Shown in pieces: positions 56,887-64,000 of a stretch of DNA of 64,000 bases. Where the stretch lies: assembly GCA_963698495.1 (NCBI GenBank), contig CAVORB010000005.1, positions 62,001 to 126,000 on the forward strand, in the 5' to 3' direction. The position numbers and the translations under genes were made by a program. The stretch's first letter is position 1; each line of letters opens with the position of its first letter. The notes under the pieces are model-generated. The model saw only the letters and a list, made by a program, of their open reading frames with translations. It was not told the origin of the DNA and made no database searches. Source of the DNA: CAVORB01 sp963698495 (lineage in GTDB: Bacteria > Pseudomonadota > Gammaproteobacteria > Chromatiales > Chromatiaceae).

Positions 56887-58353
56887 ATGTACATCGCGAT
56901 GGTCAGTGCCGAGTGCGCGCCAGCGGCCAAGGCCGGCGGCCTGGGAGACTTCGTCCAGGGGCTGGCGCGTGAGCTCGCCGCCCGCGGTCACGAGCTTGAG
57001 GTCTTTCTACCCAGGTACGACTGCCTGCGCTTCGAGAGCATCGCGGACCTGCACAAGGTCTATGAAGGCTTACAGGTGCCCTTTTACGGCGATTGGATCC
57101 GCTGCGACGTCGAGTGCGGCTGGAGCGAAGGCATCAGGTGCCTGTTCGTCGATCCGCAGTCGCCGGAGGGCTTCTTCCGCCGGGGTGTCATCTACGGGGA
57201 GCCGGACGACGCGGACCGCTTCGCCTTCTTCTCGCGGGCCGTGCTCGAGGTGATGCACCGGTCGGGGAGGCACCCGGATATCATCCATTGCAACGACTGG
57301 CACACCGGGTTGCTGCCGGTTCTGTTCCACGAGGTCTATGCCGGTCTCGGGATGACCCGTCCGAGGCTGTGCTTCACCCTGCACAACCTGGGTTACCAGG
57401 GCCGATCGGGGGAGTTCGTCTGCCATCAGGCCGGACTCGATCCGCAGCGGGTCATGACTCCGGATCGTCTGCTCGACCCCGAGCAACCCCATACCGCCAA
57501 CCTGCTCAAGGGCGGCATCGTCTACGCCAACCATGTAACGACCGTCTCGCCGCGCTATGCCTGGGAGATCCGGTTCACCGAGCAGGGAATGGGGCTGCAG
57601 GAGACGCTGCGCATCCATGGCGAAAAACTGACCGGCATCCTCAACGGCATCGACGGCGCGACCTGGGATCCCCGAAGCGACAGCTACATCGCGCGTCATT
57701 TCGGGCCGGACAGCCTGCCCGAGAAGGCGGTGAACAAGTCCGAGCTCAGAAACAGGTTCGGGCTCGAACATGCGCACAAGCCTCTGGTGTGCGTGATCAG
57801 CCGCCTCGACCACCAGAAGGGAGTGGAACTGATTGCGCACGCCGTGCGCCACTCGCTATCCCGCGGGTGCCAGGTGGTGCTGCTCGGCAGCGCGCAGGAG
57901 CCCGCGATCGCGGCGCGATTCCTAGCCCTGAAGGGCGAGCTGCACGGAAACCCCGATTGCCACCTGGAGCTCGGGTACGACGAGAGGCTCGCTCACCAGA
58001 TCTATGCCGCCGCGGACATCATCGTGATCCCGAGTCTCTACGAACCCTGCGGTCTGACCCAGATGATCGCGATGAAGTACGCCGTGGTGCCGGTGGCGCG
58101 CCGTGTTGGCGGTCTGGTCGATACTGTGTTCGACGCCAATTTCTGCGACCAGCCCTTTGAGCGGCGCAACGGCTACCTGTTCGATGATCCAACGCCCCAA
58201 GGGCTCGAGTCCGCCCTGGATCGGGCCATCGGTCTCTGGTTCGAGTACCCGCAATACTTCCGCCAGCTACGCCTGAACGGCATGGCGACGGACCATTCCT
58301 GGCGGGACCCGGCGCAGAAATACGTGGACATCTACGAGCGGATCCGCGCTTGA
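56887..58353 (+). CDS. glgA: glycogen synthase GlgA
   Basis: GT5 ADP-glucose glycogen synthase of 488 residues. AKAGGLGDFVQGLA is the N-terminal nucleotide-sugar motif (usually KTGGL). HNLGYQGRSGEF and SRLDHQKGVELI are conserved, and the C-terminal PSLYEPCGLTQMIAMKYA contains the catalytic Glu. The ATG has GAGGAAG upstream. It is the last gene of the operon and is convergent with hspQ, with 13 bp between them. Confidence 0.95.
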   Translation: MYIAMVSAECAPAAKAGGLGDFVQGLARELAARGHELEVFLPRYDCLRFESIADLHKVYEGLQVPFYGDWIRCDVECGWSEGIRCLFVDPQSPEGFFRRGVIYGEPDDADRFAFFSRAVLEVMHRSGRHPDIIHCNDWHTGLLPVLFHEVYAGLGMTRPRLCFTLHNLGYQGRSGEFVCHQAGLDPQRVMTPDRLLDPEQPHTANLLKGGIVYANHVTTVSPRYAWEIRFTEQGMGLQETLRIHGEKLTGILNGIDGATWDPRSDSYIARHFGPDSLPEKAVNKSELRNRFGLEHAHKPLVCVISRLDHQKGVELIAHAVRHSLSRGCQVVLLGSAQEPAIAARFLALKGELHGNPDCHLELGYDERLAHQIYAAADIIVIPSLYEPCGLTQMIAMKYAVVPVARRVGGLVDTVFDANFCDQPFERRNGYLFDDPTPQGLESALDRAIGLWFEYPQYFRQLRLNGMATDHSWRDPAQKYVDIYERIRA

Positions 58354-58366
58354 CCGGGAGCGGCCC

Positions 58367-58684
58367 TCAGTTGCGGCGCGTGAGCGGGAGGTACCCGTCC
58401 TCGTTGAGCCCGGCGAAGTACTTATCGATCAGCGGGTGACGGACGGGCGCCAGGGACAGGTCAGGCTCCAGATTGCGTTCGGCGACGTAGGTTTCATGCT
58501 CGGCGCCGTCGACCAGCACCCGGTACCAGGGCTTGTCCCTTGGCGGCCGCGAACGTGCCACGCGCGTGTACCAGAGATCGCCGCCCTGGAAGACGGCGTC
58601 CACATCCACGATCACCCCGCGGTAATCGAATAGCCGATGGTGTACCAGCTGTCCGACGTGAAACTTGGCCTCGGCGGTCGTCAT
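58367..58684 (-). CDS. hspQ: heat shock protein HspQ (YccV-like)
   Basis: A 105-residue protein of the HspQ family, known as a specificity-enhancing factor for the Lon protease and a hemimethylated-DNA binder (YccV fold). Signature: KFHVGQLVHHRLFDYRGVIVDVDA, then WYRVLVDGAEHETYVAERNL and HPLIDKYF. Full length. Confidence 0.93.
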   Translation of the reverse strand: MTTAEAKFHVGQLVHHRLFDYRGVIVDVDAVFQGGDLWYTRVARSRPPRDKPWYRVLVDGAEHETYVAERNLEPDLSLAPVRHPLIDKYFAGLNEDGYLPLTRRN

Positions 58685-58825
58685 CTGTCCCTCGGAGCAT
58701 CGGTGCTGGAGATCGCAGAGCGCGTTGGAGGGGGCTGCAGCCCGACCGTCCCGATTTCGCGTTCAGCGTCCGCGCGCGCTGCCGGAGCGCTGCTGATGTC
58801 GCGTGGTGACTGGCGAGGCAAGGCG

Positions 58826-59131
58826 TCAGGGTTTATCCGGGTGACGGGCGGCTGGGACATGGCGTGGTCCGTTCCGAGAGATGGGCATGCCGAGGCGCAC
58901 GGCCGGGTCATCGGAGGCATCGTCGACCGCCATCTCCCCCGGGATACTCATGACGCGCTCGACCAGGCGCTCCCGGCTGTCCGGCTCGATCGCCGCCATG
59001 CCCAGGAGCAGGGTAACCCCCAACGCGAGCAAGACGAGCACCCACATCGGCGCGCCGCGCGAACGCCGCTCCAGGAAGAGGGGGCGCTCGCGCCAGCGGC
59101 GTTCCAGCAGCTCGAACTCGTCTTTCGGCAT
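58826..59131 (-). CDS. small single-helix membrane protein of unknown function
   Basis: A 101-residue protein with a basic N-terminus (RRWRERPLFLERRSRG), one membrane helix (about 29-47) and an acidic C-terminal tail. Positive-inside rules predict a cytoplasmic N-terminus. The ribosome site is weak (GAGGG 10 bases upstream) and there is no recognised family. It stands alone between hspQ and recC. Confidence 0.5.
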   Translation of the reverse strand: MPKDEFELLERRWRERPLFLERRSRGAPMWVLVLLALGVTLLLGMAAIEPDSRERLVERVMSIPGEMAVDDASDDPAVRLGMPISRNGPRHVPAARHPDKP

Positions 59132-59422
59132 GGGTGGTAGGTCCCTCGCTAGCGGGCGCGAAACCAGCTCTTCGGCGTCAATGCGCGCCCCTACATACCG
59201 GGAAAGTCTAGTTAAGCAAGGAGCTTAGCGCAAAAACTATCTAAGGCGCCCCGGTCCCCCAAGGGCGGCCGGGGCGGTGGGCTCACGTATTGAGCCCGTG
59301 CCGGTGTTGAATAGGGGGCGTCGTCACGCCGTGCAGTGGGTTGCCCCGGCGGAGGCGGCACGAGAGAGCGGAAGGAGGCCCATTCCGGGGGTGCGACGTG
59401 CTCAAAACAGGAATCTCACGAG
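59132..59422. other. intergenic region upstream of recC
   Basis: 291 bp without a gene. It includes an 8-bp GC hairpin (CGCCCCGG/CCGGGGCG, 14-nt loop, 59247-59276). I see no convincing promoter pair. Confidence 0.35.
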
Positions 59423-62400
59423 ATGCTTCAGCTCCACTCCAGTAATCGGTTGGAATCCCTGTTCGACCGTTTCTCGGAAGTCACCGCGACCCCGCTCGCG
59501 GATCCATTGACGCCGGAGACGGTGGTGGTGCAGAACCAGGGCATGGCCCGATGGATCGCCCAGCAGGCCGCGCAGCGTGACGGGATTGCGGCCAACCTGG
59601 CGTTCCCCTTGCCTGCCAGCTTCTTCTGGGAGGTGATGTCGGCCTGGTTTCCGGGCTTGCCGCGAGACAGTGTCTTCGACCGGGAACCCCTGATCTGGCG
59701 CGTCATGGCGGAGTTGCCTCGGCACTTGGAAGCGCCCGCGTTCGCGGAGCTCGCGAGCTACCTGAGCGGCGAGCCGAGGGAGCTGAAGCGGCTCCAGCTC
59801 TGCACCCGCATCGCGGATCTGTTCGATCAGTACCTGGTCTACCGCCCCGACTGGTTGCTGGCCTGGGAGCGGGGGGAAGAGGCCCATTGGCAGGCCATGC
59901 TGTGGCGATCGCTTGCCGCTGGGACCGCCGCCGAGCACCGCGCCACCATGCTGGCGCGGCTGCGGGACGCTATCGCCTCTGGTCTCGCGCCCACGCGCCC
60001 GCTGCCGGAGCGGGTTTCCCTGTTCGGTCTCACGGCGCTGGCGCCCGCCTATCTGGAGATGCTCGCGGGGCTCTCCGGTCACACGACCGCGCACCTGTTC
60101 CTGCTCAACCCGTCGCGGGAGTATTGGGCCGATCTGGTCTCCGAGCGCCAGCGAGCGCGCCGTCAAGGGCTTGCCCACCGTTCCGGGGCGGTCGATACCA
60201 GCGCCCTGCTCGATGTCGGCAATCCCTTGCTGGCGTCGATGGGCCACGCCGGGCAGGAGCTCCTGGACCTCCTGCTGGAGCTCGATCCCGCGGATGATGA
60301 GGCATTCGTCGCGCCGGCAGGGGAGTCACTGCTCGCGCTGATTCAGTCGGACATCCTCGAGCTCAGGGATCGAAGGACCTGGCAGGAGACGGACCGAACG
60401 CCGGTAGCGCCAGACGACCGGTCGGTGCAGATCCAGATCTGCCACGGGCCGATGCGCGAGGTTCAGGTGCTCCACGATCATCTGCTGCGCCTGTTCGATG
60501 AGATCGACGGGCTCGAGCCCCGCGACATCGTGGTCATGGCGCCGGATATCGACCTCTATGCGCCATACGTCGATGCGGTGTTTGGGGCGGTTGCCGACGA
60601 GCATCAGATTCCCTGGTCGGTCTCGGACCGCCGCTTGCGTAGCGAGCGGCCGCTGACCGCCGCGTTCGCGAGCCTGTTGAAGCTGCCGACGAGCCGGCTC
60701 GAGGCCTCGGAGGTGATGGCCCTGCTCGAGGTTCCCGCGGTGCAGAGGTGTTTCGACTTGGACCAGGCCGGGCTCGAGCGCTTGCGTACCTGGATCGTCG
60801 AGAGCGGGGTTCGCTGGGGCTCCGACGCCGCCATGCGCGAGGGGCTTGGCCTGCCGCCGGAGGAGGCCAATACCTGGGCCTTCGGGCTGAGGCGGCTGTT
60901 TCTGGGCTACGCCCTGCCGCCGGAGCAGGCGCTGTTCGCGGATGCGGCCCCCTACCCGGATGTGGAGGGGAGCGGTGCGGTGCACCTGGGCACCTTGCAA
61001 GAGTTGTTGCGGCGCCTGGAGGCCTGGCGCGCCGAGCTCGCCATACCGGTGCCGGCGGCGGACTGGCCGGCGAGCGGCAACCGCCTGATCCGGGACTTCT
61101 TCGCCATCGACGCGGACGAGAGCGGCGAGGTGCAGATGCTGCGCGACGCCCTGCAGCGGCTGAGCCGCTACGCGGAGGAAGCCGGGCTGCGCGAGGCCGT
61201 CTCGGTGGAGGTGGTATCCGCCTGGCTGGAGGGAATCCTCGACGCGCCCGGCAGCCCGAACCACTTTCTCAGCGGGCGCGTCACCTGCTGCAACATGGTG
61301 CCCATGCGCAGCATTCCCTTCAGAGTGGTCTGCCTGCTGGGTCTCAACGACACCGACTTTCCCCGAAACCAGCGACCGCTGGGGTTCGACCTCATGGCGC
61401 AGACGCCGAGGCGCGGCGATCGCTCCCGCCGCCGGGACGACCGCTACCTGTTTCTGGAGGCCCTCCTGTCCGCCAGGGAGCGCCTTTACCTAAGCTACGT
61501 AGGGCGCGACGTCCGCGACAACAGCAGGAAGGGCCCCTCGGTCCTGGTCAGCGAGCTCACGGACTACATCGAGCGCTCCTTCCGTTGCGAGGGCGGGGAC
61601 GGCCCTTTGCAGCGGATCACCGTAGAGCACCCCCTGCAGCCCTTCAGTCCCCGTTATTTCGATCCCACCGAGCCCCGGCTCCTCAGCTACCGGTCCGACT
61701 GGCTAGCGGCGGCAAGAGCGGATCGTGCCGACGAGCCACCCGCCTTCGTCGATTCTGAGCTGGCGGAGCCAGAACCGGAATGGCGGGAGGTGGAGCTGGA
61801 GGAGCTGATCCGGTTCTTCGCCAACCCGGCGGCCTTTTTCCTCAGGCAACGCCTTGGTGTGCGCCTGGCGGAAGCCGCCGATATTCTGGCAGACGTCGAG
61901 CCGTTCGAGATCACCGGGCTCGAGAAGTATGGCACGCGTCAGACGTTGCTCGATTTGGCCTTGACGGGGAAGGGCGCTGCGGGCGCCCTTCCGATTCTCC
62001 GAGGCGAGGGCCGCTTGCCCCACGGCGCCGTGGGGCAGCTCGCATTCGAGCAGCACGCGGCCGCGGCCGAGATCTTCGCGGCGCGCGTGCGGGCGCGCCT
62101 GCCGGAGCCGGGGGAGCCGCTCGAGGTGGACCTGGAGTTGGGGCCCAATCGGCTGCGTGGCTGGCTTCGCGGACCGCGGGAGAGCGGGCTCGTGACCTAT
62201 CGCTTCGGCAAGCTCCGCGCCAAGGATCGGATCGCCGCCTGGATCAGGCACCTCGCCCTGTGCGCCGCGTACCCGCAGCAGTCCTGGGCGAGTCTTCACT
62301 TGGCGGAGGACCTGACCCTGCACATCGACCATGTGCCCTCCGCGCGCTCGCTGCTCGAGGACCTCTCGGATGTCCGCTGGCAGGGCCTGCGCGCGCCCTT

Positions 62401-62647
62401 GTGTTTCTTCCCCGAGACGTCCTTGGCGTTCGCCGAGGAGGGTGGGCTCTCAAGGAACGTATGGCAGCAGTGGGCGGGTGCCTATAACCAGTTCTGCGAG
62501 AGCCAGGACCCATACGCCGCCGTCGCCTGGCGCGGTCGGGAGCCGCTGGCGAGCGTGGAATTCGCCGGCCTCGCGGAGCGCGTCTGGCGACCGCTGCTCG
62601 ATCGCTCCAGGCTCGGCAAGGCAGCGGAGGATGCATGCGCGGTGTGA
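59423..62647 (+). CDS. recC: exodeoxyribonuclease V subunit RecC
   Basis: Chi-recognising scaffold of the RecBCD helicase-nuclease, 1074 residues. The start at 59423 gives MLQLHSSNRLESLFDRF, matching the family N-terminus; VVQNQGMARWI follows. CNMVPMRSIPFRVVCLLGLNDTDFPR and RRGDRSRRRDDRYLFLEALLSAR are conserved in the second half. It overlaps recB by 13 bp, indicating translational coupling. Confidence 0.95.
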   Translation: MLQLHSSNRLESLFDRFSEVTATPLADPLTPETVVVQNQGMARWIAQQAAQRDGIAANLAFPLPASFFWEVMSAWFPGLPRDSVFDREPLIWRVMAELPRHLEAPAFAELASYLSGEPRELKRLQLCTRIADLFDQYLVYRPDWLLAWERGEEAHWQAMLWRSLAAGTAAEHRATMLARLRDAIASGLAPTRPLPERVSLFGLTALAPAYLEMLAGLSGHTTAHLFLLNPSREYWADLVSERQRARRQGLAHRSGAVDTSALLDVGNPLLASMGHAGQELLDLLLELDPADDEAFVAPAGESLLALIQSDILELRDRRTWQETDRTPVAPDDRSVQIQICHGPMREVQVLHDHLLRLFDEIDGLEPRDIVVMAPDIDLYAPYVDAVFGAVADEHQIPWSVSDRRLRSERPLTAAFASLLKLPTSRLEASEVMALLEVPAVQRCFDLDQAGLERLRTWIVESGVRWGSDAAMREGLGLPPEEANTWAFGLRRLFLGYALPPEQALFADAAPYPDVEGSGAVHLGTLQELLRRLEAWRAELAIPVPAADWPASGNRLIRDFFAIDADESGEVQMLRDALQRLSRYAEEAGLREAVSVEVVSAWLEGILDAPGSPNHFLSGRVTCCNMVPMRSIPFRVVCLLGLNDTDFPRNQRPLGFDLMAQTPRRGDRSRRRDDRYLFLEALLSARERLYLSYVGRDVRDNSRKGPSVLVSELTDYIERSFRCEGGDGPLQRITVEHPLQPFSPRYFDPTEPRLLSYRSDWLAAARADRADEPPAFVDSELAEPEPEWREVELEELIRFFANPAAFFLRQRLGVRLAEAADILADVEPFEITGLEKYGTRQTLLDLALTGKGAAGALPILRGEGRLPHGAVGQLAFEQHAAAAEIFAARVRARLPEPGEPLEVDLELGPNRLRGWLRGPRESGLVTYRFGKLRAKDRIAAWIRHLALCAAYPQQSWASLHLAEDLTLHIDHVPSARSLLEDLSDVRWQGLRAPLCFFPETSLAFAEEGGLSRNVWQQWAGAYNQFCESQDPYAAVAWRGREPLASVEFAGLAERVWRPLLDRSRLGKAAEDACAV

Positions 62648-64000
62648 AGTCCCTCGACCCGCTGACCCTTCCGTTGCGCGGACTGCACCTGATCGAGGCC
62701 AGCGCCGGGACGGGCAAGACCTACACCATCGCGACCCTGTACTTGCGGTTGCTGCTCAGCGGTGTGGCGATCGATCGCCTGCTGGTGGTGACCTATACCA
62801 ATGCCGCCGTCGAGGAGCTGCGCGAGCGCATCCGTCGCCGCGTGGCGGAGGCCATGACCTCGCTGGAATCCGGCGAGGCGGGAGAAGCGCAGGATCCGGT
62901 TCTCGGCGAGCTGCTGCGGCGGCTGGAAGACAGGGCAGGCGCGCGGGTCCTGCTGGCCGAGGCGGTGACACGCATGGACGAGGCCGCGGTCCATACCATT
63001 CATGGCTTCTGCCAGCGCGCGCTGCAGGAGCATGCATTCGAGAGTCGTGCCCCCTTCGAGGCGGAGTTTCTGACCGAGGAGGAGACCCTGCGTCGTGAGA
63101 TCGCCGCCGATTTCTGGCGCCGCAGGGTTGCCGCCATGGATGCGGAGGGCGCGGCCTGGGTGTGCGCCCAGTGGGCGAATCCGTCAAAGCTGCTCGCCGA
63201 GATCGCCGCGGGTCTCAGCCGGGACGATCTGCGCGTGATCCCGGAGGCGGCGGTCGTCGGTCTCGAGACGGCCGAGCAGCGGCGCGCGGGCCTGTTCGCG
63301 GAGCTGCGCGCCCTGTGGGCGGACGGACGCCCGGAACTGGTCGAGATCCTGACGTCCAGCGGGGCGCTCAACCACCGCTCCTACACCAAGAGCATCGTGA
63401 CGCGAGCCGTGAAGGCGATGGACGAGCTGATGGCGCGCAGTCAGGCGCCGGCGGAGCTGCCGCGAGACTTCGATCGCTTCACGCCGGCGCTGCTGACGGA
63501 GAAGACGACGCCGGGTCGGACCCCGCCGGCGCATCCCTTTTTCGACCTGTGCGGGGAGCTGTCCGAGCTGGGAGAGACGCTGGCCAGTCTGCGCAGGGCC
63601 GCCTTCCTGACGGAGGCGAGGGATTTCGTTCGAACCGAGCTGGACCGTCGCAAGGCGGCCACCTCCCAGCTCTTCTTCGATGACCTGCTGCGGCGGCTGG
63701 ATGCCGCCCTGGCCGGCGACGGCGGCGAGGTGCTGGCCCGCAAGCTGCGCGAACGCTATCCGGTCGCCCTGATCGACGAGTTCCAGGACACGGATCCAGT
63801 CCAGTACTCGATCTTCCGCCGGCTCTACGCGGGCCATCCCGCGTGTGGGCTCTATCTCATCGGTGATCCCAAGCAGGCCATCTACGCCTTCCGCGGCGCG
63901 GACATCTTCACCTACATCCGCGCCCGACGGGATGCCGCGGCGGAAGGAGCCCAGCATACCCTGGATACGAACTGGCGATCTTCTAGTCGCCTGGTCTCGG
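62635..64000 (+). CDS. recB: exodeoxyribonuclease V subunit RecB (N-terminal part)
   Basis: The window ends inside this gene. The 455 codons present form the SF1 helicase half: Walker A SAGTGKTYTIATLYLR (from about residue 22), TYTNAAVEELRERI (Ia), HTIHGFCQRAL, LIDEFQDTDPVQ (Walker B Asp381/Glu382), IGDPKQAIYAFRGAD (III) and TNWRSS (IV). The nuclease domain is outside. The ATG at 62635 has GGAGG four bases upstream and lies inside the end of recC; recD is expected downstream. Confidence 0.95.
   Translation, partial: MRGVKSLDPLTLPLRGLHLIEASAGTGKTYTIATLYLRLLLSGVAIDRLLVVTYTNAAVEELRERIRRRVAEAMTSLESGEAGEAQDPVLGELLRRLEDRAGARVLLAEAVTRMDEAAVHTIHGFCQRALQEHAFESRAPFEAEFLTEEETLRREIAADFWRRRVAAMDAEGAAWVCAQWANPSKLLAEIAAGLSRDDLRVIPEAAVVGLETAEQRRAGLFAELRALWADGRPELVEILTSSGALNHRSYTKSIVTRAVKAMDELMARSQAPAELPRDFDRFTPALLTEKTTPGRTPPAHPFFDLCGELSELGETLASLRRAAFLTEARDFVRTELDRRKAATSQLFFDDLLRRLDAALAGDGGEVLARKLRERYPVALIDEFQDTDPVQYSIFRRLYAGHPACGLYLIGDPKQAIYAFRGADIFTYIRARRDAAAEGAQHTLDTNWRSSSRLVS

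Noticed and set aside
59247..59276. Terminator upstream of recC
   Set aside because: 8-bp GC stem with a 14-nt loop and no adjacent T-run, and no gene upstream that it would terminate.

Overview
GC-rich chromosomal DNA from a gammaproteobacterium. The gene orders folC-dedD-cvpA-purF, rsgA beside divergent orn, and queG beside divergent nnr-tsaE match E. coli. The orders leuCDB-asd-fimV-truA-trpF-trpBA-accD, purF-metZ and the asnO-ngg-M42 trio match Pseudomonas and relatives. The GC content, cbb3-oxidase assembly genes, osmolyte synthesis genes and GH57-based glycogen genes suggest a free-living Chromatiales/Ectothiorhodospiraceae-like or pseudomonad-like bacterium. The lineage is an inference. 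I saw no rRNA, tRNA, CRISPR array, insertion sequence, prophage or plasmid function.

Layout. 1-1.4 kb: end of the cbb3 oxidase assembly operon (ccoI, ccoS). 1.4-4.4 kb (minus): folE and tmcA. 4.8-10.1 kb: the N-acetylglutaminylglutamine amide (NAGGN) osmoprotectant operon plus a DM13 protein. 10.1-11.1 kb (minus): a histone-deacetylase-like amidohydrolase. 11.3-28.8 kb: a long plus-strand biosynthetic block for leucine, aspartate semialdehyde, tryptophan, malonyl-CoA, folate, purine and methionine, with fimV and truA inside it. 28.8-35.4 kb: a methyltransferase, an AI-2E permease, uppP, a phosphopantetheinyl transferase, a small protein and tex. 35.4-42.3 kb: a hemerythrin-like protein and an aapJQM/aapP amino-acid ABC transporter whose ATPase gene is separated from the rest by a cation antiporter and a small exported protein. 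42.6-49.6 kb: a STAS protein, a small conserved protein, an EVE protein, rsgA, a small cytochrome c, orn, queG, nnr and tsaE. 49.7-58.4 kb: a storage-polymer block of ppk2, glgX, a GH57 enzyme, a DUF4912 protein, a GH57 branching enzyme and glgA. 58.4-64 kb: hspQ, a small membrane protein, recC and the first part of recB.

Four otherwise well conserved genes (purF, the AI-2E permease, tex and orn) are each broken only by single extra bases, six in all and never a missing base. Removing them restores proteins of the usual family length for purF, tex and orn, so insertion errors in the sequence are a better explanation than gene decay.

The least explained material is the DUF4912 gene locked by stop/start overlap into the glycogen operon, a phosphopantetheinyl transferase with altered core motifs, a hairpin-rich 382-bp stretch ahead of the cation antiporter, an AT-rich rare-codon patch inside leuD, and a uppP gene with no ordinary start codon. 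I did not find a clearly new multi-gene system. The storage-polymer block is the best candidate for new biology.
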